DNA of 64,000 bases from an uncultured Clostridia bacterium (lineage in GTDB: Bacteria > Bacillota > Clostridia > Oscillospirales > Acutalibacteraceae): the NCBI GenBank assembly GCA_944380765.1, contig CALWIO010000001.1, positions 62,001-126,000 of the forward strand, read 5' to 3'. The notes beneath the pieces are model-generated. The model ran no database searches. It worked only from the letters and a program-made list of their open reading frames with translations, and had not been told where the DNA came from. Shown one piece after another: positions 17,627 through 26,829 of the stretch. The number at the start of each line of letters is the position of its first letter. Positions within the stretch are counted from its first letter, which is position 1. The position numbers and the translations under genes were made by a program.

Positions 17627-18583
17627 TTATTCTGTTTTAAATATTTTTAACGCCTCTCGCGCATTTTTGCCTTTTTCAAGGGAATACATAAGTTTTACCA
17701 CCGCGTGTTCAAGCGTCATTTCGCCCGTCTGGACTACTCCCGTTTCTTCTTTTGAGCTTCTGCCCGCGCGGTATAAATCCAAATCCGTACCGCCGAAAAC
17801 GCACTGAGTCGCCAGCGCTACCGCTTTGCCTGATTTTACGGCGGCTTTTACGGTTTCGATATATTTACGGGGTATTGAGCCGCAGCCGTAGCTTTCTATA
17901 ACCGCGCCGTCGCAGTTTTCAAGCGCCGCGGCGAGAGCCTTTTCGGGCATTGACGGAGTAAGCGTTACCGCGATAACCTTAGTGTTAAGACTGCGGCAGA
18001 ATTTTGTTTTGCCTTTTTTCGGCGGCGGGCAGACCGTTTTAAGCTTTCCGCCCGAAAACTCGGCTGCAAGGGGAAAATTCACGCTTTCAAACGCGGTCAG
18101 GCTCTTTGTGCTGAGCTTTTTGGCGCGCGCGCCTGAAATCACCCTGCCGCCGAAAACTACATTAACGGAGCCTATACCGCAAGCGGCAGTTTCCACAGCG
18201 TCCCTTAAATTTGCCGGAGCGTCACTGTTTTCGGCAGAAAACGGACGCTGCGAGCCGGTTATGGCTATTGTTTTTTCGGAGTCTTTTACAAGATATGAAA
18301 GTGCCGCCGCCGTATAAGCGAGAGTATCCGTACCGTGGGTTATCACGAAGCCGTCAAAGCTGTCATAATTTTTTTCAATACATTCTTCGAGCTTTAACCA
18401 GTGGCCGGCGTCTATATCCGAGCTGTCCTCATTAAAAAGGCTTACACAGCTTATGCCGTAACTTCCGGAGTCAATTTTTGCGGCTTTCAGCATTTGTTCG
18501 GGGGTTAAATCGGGTTCAAGCCCCCTGCCCTTTTCACGGCAGGCTATTGTTCCGCCGGTAGCGATAAGCAGAATTTTTTTCAT
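17627..18583 (-). CDS. L-asparaginase, type I-like
   Basis: 318 residues. The first signature ATGGTIA puts the nucleophile at T12; the second signature HGTDTLAYTAAAL gives T85-D86; KTIAITGSQRP follows. The C-terminal domain has ESYGCGSIP and ATQCVFGG. It hydrolyses asparagine to aspartate and ammonia. No signal peptide, so cytoplasmic (AnsA-like). It has a promoter of its own within the gap after the amidohydrolase gene, and AAGGTGATTTT before its ATG. The pit promoter's -35 lies only 11 bases past its stop. Confidence 0.9.
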   Translation of the reverse strand: MKKILLIATGGTIACREKGRGLEPDLTPEQMLKAAKIDSGSYGISCVSLFNEDSSDIDAGHWLKLEECIEKNYDSFDGFVITHGTDTLAYTAAALSYLVKDSEKTIAITGSQRPFSAENSDAPANLRDAVETAACGIGSVNVVFGGRVISGARAKKLSTKSLTAFESVNFPLAAEFSGGKLKTVCPPPKKGKTKFCRSLNTKVIAVTLTPSMPEKALAAALENCDGAVIESYGCGSIPRKYIETVKAAVKSGKAVALATQCVFGGTDLDLYRAGRSSKEETGVVQTGEMTLEHAVVKLMYSLEKGKNAREALKIFKTE

Positions 18584-18598
18584 AAAATCACCTTTTAA

Positions 18599-18627
18599 AT
18601 TATATCCTACTTCGCTCCTCTTTGCAA
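18599..18627 (-). promoter_or_regulatory. Promoter of the asparaginase gene
   Basis: On the minus strand TTGCAA (18627-18622) and TATAAT (18604-18599) are 17 bases apart, in the 62-base gap between the two genes. Confidence 0.6.
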
Positions 18628-18645
18628 CAAGGCGTAACAGAGCTG

Positions 18646-20217
18646 TCAGCCGTCGCCTTGGTAAACCGCTTCGCCCTCTTTAAAGGTTGCGGTGACCTTG
18701 ATATTCAGACTTTTTTCGCCGCCTGTATCAAGGGGATTTCCTGAAAGTACCGCAAAATCCGCCTTTTTGCCTTTTTCTATTGTTCCCCTTTGCGCTTCCT
18801 CAAAATACTGATACGCCGCGTTTGCGGTTACGGCTTTGAGCGCTTCATAAGCGGAAAGGCGCTCGTTTTCGGAAAGCTGAACGCCGTTTTTTGTAACGCG
18901 GTTTACGGCGCATTTCAAGGTTTCAATCATATCGGGCGGCACTACCGGCGTATCCTGATGGAATGTTACGGGAATACCTGCTTTTACGGCTGACGCCGCC
19001 GGACTAATCATTGAGGCTCTTTCAAAACCGAGATTTTTAATATGCACATCGCCCCAATGATAGATATGCGCCGCGAAAAAGGATATGACCGCTTTAAGAC
19101 GAGCCGCTTTTTGAAGCTGGTCAACGCCCATAAGCTGTCCGTGAATTATAACCGGTCTCAGAGTTTTAAGGCAGGGATACTGATTTTCGGCTGTTTCAAG
19201 GCAGTTTAAGAACTGCTCTGCCGCCGCATCACCGTTGCAGTGGGCGATAATCTGCGTTCTGAACTTTGCCGCCGCCGATACTGCGCCGAGCACCGCCGAA
19301 TCGCTCATGGTGCTGATTCCGCGCTCCTGCGAATCTTTATATGGCTGGCGCAGCCACGCTGTACGGCTTTGCGGAGAGCCGTCAAGGAATATTTTTATGC
19401 CTGCGGTTTTAAAGCGTGGGTTATTCGCGTTTTTTTCAAACTCCTTAGCCTGTTCATATAGGGAAGGCTCGCTGTAAAGCCTTATATCGGCTTTAAGACA
19501 GTTGTTTTTAAAAAGCGAGCCGTATATTTTTAAGGTTTCCTCAACCGCCATACCCTCCTGTACAAGGGTTATACCGTTGGAAAAATACAGATTTTCCGCT
19601 TTTTTTGCCGCTGAGGCAAACTCCTTTTCACCGGGCAGAGGAATTTTTTTGAGGTACTCGAAAAAAGCGTTTTCCTCAAAAAGCCCTGTCAGCGAGCCGT
19701 TGAGCTTTTCGATTTTTCCGCCCTCCGGCTCGGGTGTGGACAAAGTTACCGAAAACATTTCCATCGCCTTGGTATTCATCAGTCCCACATGGCCCGACTT
19801 ATGCTTTATCACAAGCGGATTATGAGGGCACGCCTCGTCAAGAATATGAAGCGGCAGGTGTTGGGCCCCTTTTAAAGAATTGTTGTCATAATCGCGCGCC
19901 GTAACCCACTCGCCTTTTTTTATATCTTTTTCCTTTATGAAATCTTGTATTTTTCTCTTTATACCGTCAAATGACGCTTCGTTTTGAAGAGATACCTGCA
20001 AAAAAGATTGCGCTGTTTCAAGAAAATGGCTGTGAGAATCAATAAACGCCGGTATAAGCGTTTTGCCCTTTAATTCGATTTTTTCATCAAAGCGTGAATT
20101 TTCAAGCTCCTTTAAATCACCGACTGCGGCGATTATTCCATCCTCGACCGCAACGGCTTCGGCAAAACCGGGTTTTGCCATTGTTATGATATTTCCTCCG
20201 AAAAAAAGTTTTTTCAA
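18646..20217 (-). CDS. Amidohydrolase, YtcJ-like (amidohydrolase family 3)
   Basis: 523 residues from a TTG start. Metal-binding DSHSHFLETA after strand 1, HKSGHVG, an IIAHCNGD and a VTFHQDTPVVPPDM motif match YtcJ-like metal-dependent hydrolases that act on N-acyl amino acids or cyclic amides. The TTG at 20217 is preceded by GGAGGG at a good spacing; the open frame extends 11 codons further but without a ribosome site. The protein then starts LKKLFFGGNIITM, as usual for the family. Neighbouring asparaginase hints at amino-acid amide catabolism. Confidence 0.85.
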   Translation of the reverse strand: MKKLFFGGNIITMAKPGFAEAVAVEDGIIAAVGDLKELENSRFDEKIELKGKTLIPAFIDSHSHFLETAQSFLQVSLQNEASFDGIKRKIQDFIKEKDIKKGEWVTARDYDNNSLKGAQHLPLHILDEACPHNPLVIKHKSGHVGLMNTKAMEMFSVTLSTPEPEGGKIEKLNGSLTGLFEENAFFEYLKKIPLPGEKEFASAAKKAENLYFSNGITLVQEGMAVEETLKIYGSLFKNNCLKADIRLYSEPSLYEQAKEFEKNANNPRFKTAGIKIFLDGSPQSRTAWLRQPYKDSQERGISTMSDSAVLGAVSAAAKFRTQIIAHCNGDAAAEQFLNCLETAENQYPCLKTLRPVIIHGQLMGVDQLQKAARLKAVISFFAAHIYHWGDVHIKNLGFERASMISPAASAVKAGIPVTFHQDTPVVPPDMIETLKCAVNRVTKNGVQLSENERLSAYEALKAVTANAAYQYFEEAQRGTIEKGKKADFAVLSGNPLDTGGEKSLNIKVTATFKEGEAVYQGDG

Positions 20218-20327
20218 AATAATCCCTCCCATTGCAGTTTTCCCTGTCAACGCCGTTTTAAGCGGCGGTAAAAATTTAAAAACCGCAAAACATTTTTAAG
20301 CCGCGGGAACGAATTTGCCCGAACACA

Positions 20328-20360
20328 GAAAAACGCCCGCGGCGCAAACTGCCGCGGGCG
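20328..20360 (-). terminator. Terminator after tRNA-Arg
   Basis: CGCCCGCGGC and GCCGCGGGCG (20334-20343, 20351-20360) form a perfect 10-pair stem; the minus strand continues TTTTTCTG. Confidence 0.82.
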
Positions 20361-20365
20361 CTGTA

Positions 20366-20442
20366 TGGCGCGCCTGACTGGATTCGAACCAGCGGCCTTC
20401 AGAGTCGGAGTCTGACGCTCTATCCGGCTGAGCTACAAGCGC
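20366..20442 (-). tRNA. tRNA-Arg (anticodon CCG)
   Basis: A full cloverleaf of 77 bases on the minus strand. Acceptor GCGCTTG pairs with CAGGCGC, discriminator G, and CCA is encoded. The anticodon stem TCAGA/TCTGA holds loop CTCCGAC, giving CCG (reads CGG). The T arm has GGTTCGAATCC. It lies 28 bases after ychF and has its own terminator, so it may be co-transcribed with ychF. Confidence 0.95.
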
Positions 20443-20470
20443 GTATGAGCCGGCGGCAAAGCCGCCGATT

Positions 20471-21565
20471 TTAAACATTAAACCTAAACAGAACAATATC
20501 GCCGTCGTTCATTACATATTCCTTGCCCTCGCTGCGGACAAGGCCTTTTTCCTTTGCCGCCTGCATTGAGCCGCAGGCAATAAGGTCGTCATACGATATA
20601 ACCTCGGCTCGGATAAAGCCGCGCTCAAAATCGGAATGTATTTTGCCTGCCGCCTGAGGCGCTTTTGTGCCTTTTTTGATAGTCCACGCCCTTACCTCGG
20701 GCTGACCGGCAGTGAGATATGAGATAAGTCCCAAAAGGCTGTACGAGCGCTGAATAAGCAAATCAAGCCCGCCCTTTTCAATTCCGAGGTCGCTCAAAAA
20801 CAGCTCTTTTTCCTCTTTTGACAAAGATGAAATCTCCGCTTCAAGCTCTGCGCAGATGGGCAACACCTCGGCTCCCTCCGCCTCGGCTATGGCGCGCACT
20901 GCCTTATAGCGTTCGTTTTCCTCAATGCCCGAAGCGAAATCCTCTTCGCTCATATTGCAGGCGTATATAACCGGCTTTGACGAAAGCAGAGCCACGCTCT
21001 GCATTATCTCGCGCTCTTCCTCGTCCGTCTCAACGGCTCTGGCGTTTACTCCGTTTTCAAGCTGGGAACGCAGTCTTTTTAAAAACTCAACCTCTTTGGC
21101 GAGGGATTTGTCGCCCTTTAACGCCTTTGAGCTTCGGTCAATTCTTCTGTCGAGAATCTCAATATCAGACAAAATAAGTTCAAGATTGATGGTTTCAATA
21201 TCGCGCTGAGGGTTTACGCTGCCCTCGACATGAATTATATCGTCATTGTCAAAACAGCGCACAACATGAATTATGGCGTCCACCTCGCGTATATGGGAAA
21301 GGAACTTGTTGCCGAGCCCCTCGCCCTTGGAAGCGCCTTTTACAAGCCCGGCAATATCCACAAACTCTATTGTAGCCGGCGTTGTTTTAACCGGGTTATA
21401 CATTTCCGTAAGCTTATCAAGCCTGTAATCGGGCACGGCTACAACGCCTACATTCGGCTCGATTGTGCAGAAAGCGTAGTTCGCCGACTGAGCGCCCGCG
21501 TTTGTAATTGCGTTAAACAGCGTGCTTTTACCCACATTGGGAAGCCCAACTATTCCTAACTTCAT
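20471..21565 (-). CDS. ychF: Redox-regulated ATPase YchF (Obg family)
   Basis: 364 residues from the ATG at 21565 (AGGAGA five bases before). G1 is [13 protein letters not shown]3 is [20 protein letters not shown], and the G4 region is NMSEED in place of NKxD, the change that makes YchF prefer ATP. A coiled-coil insert and a C-terminal TGS domain ([16 protein letters not shown]) follow. YchF binds ribosomes and affects translation fidelity and oxidative-stress responses. Its promoter overlaps that of the divergent E1-like gene. Confidence 0.96.
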   Translation of the reverse strand: MKLGIVGLPNVGKSTLFNAITNAGAQSANYAFCTIEPNVGVVAVPDYRLDKLTEMYNPVKTTPATIEFVDIAGLVKGASKGEGLGNKFLSHIREVDAIIHVVRCFDNDDIIHVEGSVNPQRDIETINLELILSDIEILDRRIDRSSKALKGDKSLAKEVEFLKRLRSQLENGVNARAVETDEEEREIMQSVALLSSKPVIYACNMSEEDFASGIEENERYKAVRAIAEAEGAEVLPICAELEAEISSLSKEEKELFLSDLGIEKGGLDLLIQRSYSLLGLISYLTAGQPEVRAWTIKKGTKAPQAAGKIHSDFERGFIRAEVISYDDLIACGSMQAAKEKGLVRSEGKEYVMNDGDIVLFRFNV

Positions 21566-21600
21566 TAAAAATCTCCTTTGCAACACAATTCTAAATGAGT

Positions 21601-21629
21601 ATTATACACTATTGCCTTAAATAATTCAA
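21601..21629 (-). promoter_or_regulatory. Promoter of ychF
   Basis: On the minus strand TTGAAT (21629-21624) and TATAAT (21606-21601) are 17 bases apart. Confidence 0.7.
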
Positions 21630-21640
21630 TATGTTAAAAT
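21612..21640 (+). promoter_or_regulatory. Promoter of the TcdA-like gene
   Basis: TTGCCT (21612-21617) and TAAAAT (21635-21640) are 17 bases apart, with TG-T before the -10. It overlaps the divergent ychF promoter by 18 bases, so the two should compete for polymerase. Confidence 0.6.
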
Positions 21641-21657
21641 CAAAACAGGTGATTATT

Positions 21658-22338
21658 ATGCTTGAATTTTCAAGAATGGACAGGCTCATAGGCGAGGACG
21701 CGGCAAAGCGTATTGCCCGCTCCTCGGTCATTATTTTCGGCTTGGGCGGAGTGGGCTCATACATTGCCGAAGCGCTGGCAAGATGCGGCACGGGAGCGAT
21801 AACGCTTGTTGACGGCGACAAGGTTGACATAACAAACATCAACCGTCAGCTTTACGCTCTGCACTCAACGGTCGGTCTTATGAAAACCGCCGTGGCAAAG
21901 GACAGGATAACGGACATAAACCCCGCCTGCCGGGTTGAGCGCATTGACAAGATGTATCTGCCCGAAAACAGCGGCGAATTTGACCTTTCCGGCTATGACT
22001 GCATTATTGACGCCGTGGACTGTGTGAGCGCTAAAATAGACTTGGCGCAGAAAGCCGAGCAGCTCGGTATTCACATAATTTCGGTTATGGGCACGGGCAA
22101 CAAGCTGAATCCCGCCGGGTTTGAGGTGAGTGACATTTACAAAACCTCGGTCTGTCCCCTTTGCCGGGTTATGCGAAGAGAGCTTAAAAAGCGCGGTGTA
22201 AAGTCGCTTAAAACGGTATATTCGAGAGAAGAGCCTAAAACAGACGGAGAGCGCTCGCCGGCGAGCATAGCTTTTGTTCCGGCGGCGGCAGGGCTTTTAG
22301 CGGCAAGCGAAGCAATAAAGTATCTTGCCGGATATTAA
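21658..22338 (+). CDS. tcdA: TcdA-like tRNA threonylcarbamoyladenosine dehydratase (ThiF/E1 family)
   Basis: 226 residues with the adenylation core IIFGLGGVGSYIAEALARCG, LVDGDKVDITNINRQ, and DAVDCVSAK. A single CPLCRV pair follows in the C-terminal part. Length and lack of a ubiquitin-like partner fit TcdA/YgdL, which converts t6A at tRNA position 37 to the cyclic form. The ATG at 21658 follows CAGGTGATT; the open frame upstream has no ribosome site. Alternative: another ThiF-type adenylyltransferase. Confidence 0.82.
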   Translation: MLEFSRMDRLIGEDAAKRIARSSVIIFGLGGVGSYIAEALARCGTGAITLVDGDKVDITNINRQLYALHSTVGLMKTAVAKDRITDINPACRVERIDKMYLPENSGEFDLSGYDCIIDAVDCVSAKIDLAQKAEQLGIHIISVMGTGNKLNPAGFEVSDIYKTSVCPLCRVMRRELKKRGVKSLKTVYSREEPKTDGERSPASIAFVPAAAGLLAASEAIKYLAGY

Positions 22339-22353
22339 AAAATCAGCGCACAA

Positions 22354-22383
22354 AAAAGGCGGCGGAAATTTCCGCCGCCTTTT
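22354..22383. terminator. Bidirectional terminator between tcdA and trx
   Basis: A perfect 30-base palindrome built on AAAAGGCGGCGGAAA and its complement, T-rich on both exits. It separates two convergent genes. Confidence 0.8.
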
Positions 22384-22393
22384 CGGTTTTTGT

Positions 22394-22705
22394 TTATTCT
22401 CCGCAGAATTGGGCGATTCCGTCCTTTTCCCTTGCGCCTACAAAGCGGTCGGTTTCCTTTCCGTCCTTAAAGAGGATTACGGTGGGAATACTTAAAACGC
22501 CGAAGGTCATGGCAAGGTCCTGCGCCTCGTCAACATCGATTTTGCATACCTTTACGGCGTCGGTTTCCTCTGCGAACGCTTCCATTTCGGGAGCCATCAT
22601 TTTGCAGGGGCCGCACCAATCCGCGTAAAAATCAACAAGCACGGGCTTTTCGGATTTAAGCACCTCCTGCGCGAAATTATTGAGATTTACTTTTACAACT
22701 GACAT
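22394..22705 (-). CDS. Thioredoxin (second copy)
   Basis: 103 residues with DFYADWCGPCKM (C31, C34) and cis-proline in SIPTVILFK. About half of the residues can be aligned with the thioredoxin at 7410-7715 by eye. Its ATG follows the stop of the FMN-reductase gene with no gap (TAA then ATG), so it is translationally coupled to a flavoprotein, perhaps as electron donor or acceptor (inference). It is last in the fadD-reductase-trx operon. Confidence 0.92.
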   Translation of the reverse strand: MSVVKVNLNNFAQEVLKSEKPVLVDFYADWCGPCKMMAPEMEAFAEETDAVKVCKIDVDEAQDLAMTFGVLSIPTVILFKDGKETDRFVGAREKDGIAQFCGE

Positions 22706-23296
22706 TTATCTCACCCTCCAATACAATTTTTTGGCGTTATCAATATCCGTTTTGTCAACTCCGCATTTATCCGTATTTCTCGCGAGCATTGAGCCTTTAA
22801 GCTCGATATTGAGAACGGTAAAAGCCTGCATAAGCTGGTGCTTTATAACCTCAAAGCCGACTTCGCCGTCGCTGCCGGAAGTTACAATCAGCACCGCTTT
22901 GCGCTTTTTCTCAACGGGAGTTTTCACATTTCGCCTGAAACGCGCTTCGTAATACCGCTGAAAACGGTCGATAAGCGCTTTAAAAGGAGCCGGCACGCCC
23001 ATAAAATAAACCGGAGTGGCGAACACGAGAATGTCGGCGTTCTCAAATTTTTTGAAGAACTCCTCCAAATCCTTTTTGGAACAGCCGTCAACCGCCTTGC
23101 AGTACCCGCAGGCGTTGCAAGGCACGGGGTTGAGCTCATACAGATTTACAATCTCAATATCCGTTCCTTTGGGAAACTCGCGCAGCATTGTTCCGAGCAG
23201 CTTCGCGGTATAGCCGGTTTTTCTCGGAGACGCCGTAAGCGCCAGCACCTTTATTCCGTTTGAAAATTCCTCGGTATTGTTATAGCCTAAAATCAT
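22706..23296 (-). CDS. NADPH-dependent FMN reductase / iron-sulfur flavoprotein-like
   Basis: 196 residues, flavodoxin fold with VLALTASPRKTGYTAKLL as the FMN phosphate loop, a cysteine-rich PCNACGYCKAVDGC segment (C-x2-C-x2-C-x6-C by eye) and ATPVYFMGVPAPFKALIDR. The cysteines might carry an iron-sulfur cluster, as in iron-sulfur flavoproteins of anaerobes, or just be a redox site. The ATG at 23296 follows AGAGGA, four bases from the fadD stop. It is coupled to the thioredoxin that follows. Confidence 0.82.
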   Translation of the reverse strand: MILGYNNTEEFSNGIKVLALTASPRKTGYTAKLLGTMLREFPKGTDIEIVNLYELNPVPCNACGYCKAVDGCSKKDLEEFFKKFENADILVFATPVYFMGVPAPFKALIDRFQRYYEARFRRNVKTPVEKKRKAVLIVTSGSDGEVGFEVIKHQLMQAFTVLNIELKGSMLARNTDKCGVDKTDIDNAKKLYWRVR

Positions 23297-23300
23297 TTTA

Positions 23301-25079
23301 TTATTCCTCTGTGTTTTTCTCCTCTTGACCGTCCTTGGCGGCGTTTTTATCGTCAAGGTTCGCGTAGCGCTTTATCTTCTGCGTTGTGGTCTTGATAAAG
23401 GCGTTTTCACGAATGTCAAATTTCATTACCTTTTTATATTTTGGAAGCTTTTTGTTGACTTCTTTTATAGCTTCGGCTATGGAGGCTCTTATCTCCTCCT
23501 GAGTCAGCTCCTGGCGTTTGAGATTTTTCTTAATCTGGTCATAGTTGGGATAAATCTTGGCGCTGACAAGAGTTTCGTCATCAACATCGTCGCCGAAAAC
23601 AAGGCTTTCCTCAATTACGGGAGAGTTGTTAAGGTACAGCTCAACCTCCTCGGGGAAGATGTTTTTGCCGTTTTTGGTAACGATTACATTTTTGCTTCTA
23701 CCGGTGATTTTATAGCAGTTATTGCGGTCCACCGTTCCCAAATCGCCCGTTCTGAACCAGCCGTCCTCGGTGAGCACCTCGTCTGTGGCTTTCTGGTTCT
23801 TATAGTAACCGAGCATTACCATGGGAGCTTTTATCCAGATTTCGCCCACGCCCAAATCGTCGGGGTCGTGAATACACGCCTCGACCGCGGGCAGAGGAGT
23901 TCCGACTGAGTCGCTGAGCATAAGCCGGTCATGGTTGCCGATTACAAGGGGCGCGCACTCGGTAAGCCCGTAGCCTATATAAATATCAACGCCCATTCTT
24001 ATAAAGTCCTCGGCAACGCGCGGGTCAAGCGCCGCGGCTCCCGTTATGAGCAGACGCAGTCTTCCGCCGAAATTCTCTATAACCTCCGCGAAAATTCTGC
24101 GGTCAATATCCTTAATACCTACGGCTTTACCGAGCATGGCGGCGGTTTTGCCTACGCTGAAAATCAGCTTGCCGCCTTTTTTCTCGTCAAGCTTTTTCAT
24201 TATCCTGTCATGGATTTTTTCAATCATCAGCGGCACGGTTATGAATATTGTGGGTTTAACCTCCTGCATATTCTTGGTGATATAGCGAAGTCCCTGACAG
24301 AAGGCTATGCAGGCGCCCGAATAGATAATAAACAAAAATCCGAGCGTACATTCGTAAGTATGATGAATGGGGAGCACCGAAAGAAGCTGGTCGTCGGGAT
24401 TGACCTTCACAACGCCCGCGAGGTTGTTTATTACGGCGCATATATTCGCCTGACTTAAACAAACTCCCTTTGAAACGCCGGTTGTGCCCGAAGTGAACAG
24501 CAGCGAAGTCATAACATTTTCGTCAAGGGTTACATCGTTCAAGAGCTTTTTGCCCTGCTTGTAAAGCTGCCGTCCGCTTTCAAAATACTCGTCATAAGAA
24601 AGCACGCCGGGTTTTTCACACTCCTCGAAGCTGTAAAGCCTGAAGCCTTCGGGAAGCTTGTCAAGATGCTCGCTTACCATATTTATATACTTTTCGTCAC
24701 CGAAAAGGGCTGTGGAATCGGAGTCCCTTAAAACATCTATGATGTTCTCAGCCATAAGCTCCTTGTCAATGGGAACGACAACATTGTTACTGCATGTTAC
24801 CGCGAGATATGTTACCGACCATTTATAGGAATTAGCGCCGATTACGGCTATATGGCTGCGCGAATAGCCGTCGGTTATAAGGCTGTTGCCGAGATAGTAA
24901 ATATCATGACGGAATTTTTTATAGGAAACATCATAGTAAACTCCGTCTTTGTTTTTGAGTTTATAAGCCGGACGGTCGGAATAGAGCTGCTCGCTCCGGT
25001 CGATAAGTTCTTTAAAGTTTTTGATTTTACGCACCTCGTAAAAGGGCTCGTTTATGGGGAATATGCTTTCAGCTTTCAT
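23301..25079 (-). CDS. fadD: AMP-dependent acyl-CoA synthetase (long-chain fatty acid CoA ligase-like)
   Basis: 592 residues with ANL-superfamily motifs: LLFTSGTTGVSKGV (A3), YGLTECAP (A5), GWFRTGDLG (A7) and the C-terminal hinge GRSKNVIVTKNGKNIFPEEVE with a late lysine region. It activates a carboxylic acid to acyl-AMP and then acyl-CoA. Anaerobic Clostridia usually do not beta-oxidise fatty acids, so it may scavenge exogenous fatty acids for lipids. It heads a three-gene operon with an FMN reductase and a thioredoxin. GAGGTAAAAAAG precedes the ATG. Confidence 0.88.
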   Translation of the reverse strand: MKAESIFPINEPFYEVRKIKNFKELIDRSEQLYSDRPAYKLKNKDGVYYDVSYKKFRHDIYYLGNSLITDGYSRSHIAVIGANSYKWSVTYLAVTCSNNVVVPIDKELMAENIIDVLRDSDSTALFGDEKYINMVSEHLDKLPEGFRLYSFEECEKPGVLSYDEYFESGRQLYKQGKKLLNDVTLDENVMTSLLFTSGTTGVSKGVCLSQANICAVINNLAGVVKVNPDDQLLSVLPIHHTYECTLGFLFIIYSGACIAFCQGLRYITKNMQEVKPTIFITVPLMIEKIHDRIMKKLDEKKGGKLIFSVGKTAAMLGKAVGIKDIDRRIFAEVIENFGGRLRLLITGAAALDPRVAEDFIRMGVDIYIGYGLTECAPLVIGNHDRLMLSDSVGTPLPAVEACIHDPDDLGVGEIWIKAPMVMLGYYKNQKATDEVLTEDGWFRTGDLGTVDRNNCYKITGRSKNVIVTKNGKNIFPEEVELYLNNSPVIEESLVFGDDVDDETLVSAKIYPNYDQIKKNLKRQELTQEEIRASIAEAIKEVNKKLPKYKKVMKFDIRENAFIKTTTQKIKRYANLDDKNAAKDGQEEKNTEE

Positions 25080-25169
25080 CTTTTTTACCTCATAAAAATT
25101 TTTTTGCCGTAAAAAGGCAGTTTAAAGTATATCACACAACAGAATTATTTTAAAGTGTATTGAAAATTT

Positions 25170-25772
25170 TTACAGTTCGTACATATTTTCGCTTTCATTT
25201 ACCGCCTCCTTATATTCCTCATAAGTCATATATGAGTTGATTATTTTAAGCAGCGAGGAAGAACTTATTTTCTCGGGCAGAGAAAGTTTCTTCGCAAGTT
25301 TTCTGCGCTTTTCGGCGCTGTTTTCGCCGCCGCTTATTCCGTCTTCAAAAAAATCGGTATGCGTTATGGGACGGCTTTCGGTTTTGTCGTTTTCGCCGCA
25401 AAGCACGCCCGCCTTTGTAAGCGCTTCGAGAATAACCTCGGTTTTCATTCCCTCAACGCCGATTTTACCTTCGCTGGAACGCTCGGTTTTGCGTTTTTCT
25501 TTTCCGTAAATATCGGGAATATAGACATTCTTTATATTGTCGGTATCGGTTATGCCGTTTAAAAACGCCCTTATTTTAAAACCGGAGGAGTCGGAATCGG
25601 TCATTATCACTATTCCGCGCTTTTCGGCTAAAAATCTAATCATTTTCTGCTTTTGCTTATCCTTGAAAATACCGAAGCCGCCGGTTTCTATTATGACGGT
25701 ATCAAGCAATGAGGAAAGCCTTATTTTATCGTATTTGCCCTCGACTATTACAGCCTCTTTTATTTTAATCAT
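25170..25772 (-). CDS. TOPRIM/DUF4093 protein, ribonuclease M5-like
   Basis: 200 residues. The N-terminal TOPRIM domain has the catalytic Glu E11 in VIVEGKYD and D59/D61 in MTDSDSSG. The C-terminal half matches the DUF4093 type (VLCGEN...LPEKISSSSLLKIINSYMTYEEY). RNase M5 matures 5S rRNA; whether this relative does so is not shown. The ATG at 25772 follows AAGGTAATAAT and lies four bases after holA's stop. It is last in the alaS-HIT-comEC-holA operon. Confidence 0.8.
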   Translation of the reverse strand: MIKIKEAVIVEGKYDKIRLSSLLDTVIIETGGFGIFKDKQKQKMIRFLAEKRGIVIMTDSDSSGFKIRAFLNGITDTDNIKNVYIPDIYGKEKRKTERSSEGKIGVEGMKTEVILEALTKAGVLCGENDKTESRPITHTDFFEDGISGGENSAEKRRKLAKKLSLPEKISSSSLLKIINSYMTYEEYKEAVNESENMYEL

Positions 25773-25776
25773 ATTA

Positions 25777-26817
25777 TTACCTTGCAAGTATCAGCGAAAG
25801 GCGCACTATGAGCCTTTCAAGAATCAGTTCGCCGCTCTGCGCCGTGCTTTTTAAGCGCCTGTCGGCGTCGGCAAAGCAGTCAAAGCACTCCCTTAAGCTT
25901 TCGCCGCTGATTTTAGAAGCGCTGCGCGCGGCGTTTTTAAGGCGGAACTCGCGGTTTTTATAGTCATAGAATTTTGCGGGATAAACGGCGTTCTCACCCG
26001 ACGATACCGCGATTTTAACACGGTAAATATCGGTAAAGGACATTAAAATCACGCCGAAAATATCAATGGGGTCGGCTTTCTGCACAACGAGGTTATGCAG
26101 AAGCTCCAAAGCGCCTTTCGCGTCGCCCGAAAGCACAAGGCGCGACAAATCAAAAATCTTGGCTTCCAGAGAGGGGGAAACAATCCCGTCAATATGCCAG
26201 CGGGTTATCTCGGCGCCCTCGCCCGCATAGGCAGCGGCTTTTTTTACCTCGTTAAAGAGCGCGCTGAGGCTGTCGCCCGCAACGCTTACAAGATATTCCG
26301 CCGTGTCGCCGCTCATTGTGCAGCCGCATTTTGCCGCGTAAGCCGGAAGCATTCTGCGAAGCTGGGCTATGGAAGGCTTTTGAAGCTCCGCCGCGTCGCC
26401 GTATTTTGAAAACTCGTCTATAACCTTTTTCCATTTGGGATTTTTTGCGCTTACCTGCGCGCTGTCCATCCAGAACACGGTAACGGAAGTGTCGCAGGGA
26501 TTTTTAAGATATTGGGAAAGCTGTTCCTTTTGACCGGCAGGCAAGGAATCAAGCGGAAAATCACGGGCGATTACCACCGTATATTCGCCCATAAAGGGCA
26601 TGGAAAGCGCGCCCTCCAAAACCTCGTCAAGAGAATTTTCCTTACCGTCATACCTGCGAAGGCAGAAAGTTTCGCTTCCCGAAGCTACATAAGACGAGCA
26701 GACCGCCGTAACATAAAACTGCTTTAAATAGTCCTCGTCGCCGTAAACCAGACAGCAGTTTGCCAGACTGCGCTCTTTTATTTTCTTTTTAAGTTCGTTT
26801 TCGGTAATAAGCGCCAT
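25777..26817 (-). CDS. holA: DNA polymerase III subunit delta
   Basis: 346 residues with the YqeN/HolA pattern: N-terminal LVYGDEDYL, TVVIARDFPLD, the central AYLVSVAGDSLSALFNEVKKAAAY segment, and the C-terminal clamp-loader collar ending in LERLIVRLS. It opens the beta clamp. It follows comEC by 12 bases, an arrangement (comEC-holA) common in Firmicutes, which supports both calls. Confidence 0.92.
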   Translation of the reverse strand: MALITENELKKKIKERSLANCCLVYGDEDYLKQFYVTAVCSSYVASGSETFCLRRYDGKENSLDEVLEGALSMPFMGEYTVVIARDFPLDSLPAGQKEQLSQYLKNPCDTSVTVFWMDSAQVSAKNPKWKKVIDEFSKYGDAAELQKPSIAQLRRMLPAYAAKCGCTMSGDTAEYLVSVAGDSLSALFNEVKKAAAYAGEGAEITRWHIDGIVSPSLEAKIFDLSRLVLSGDAKGALELLHNLVVQKADPIDIFGVILMSFTDIYRVKIAVSSGENAVYPAKFYDYKNREFRLKNAARSASKISGESLRECFDCFADADRRLKSTAQSGELILERLIVRLSLILAR

Positions 26818-26829
26818 ACTGCTCTCCTA

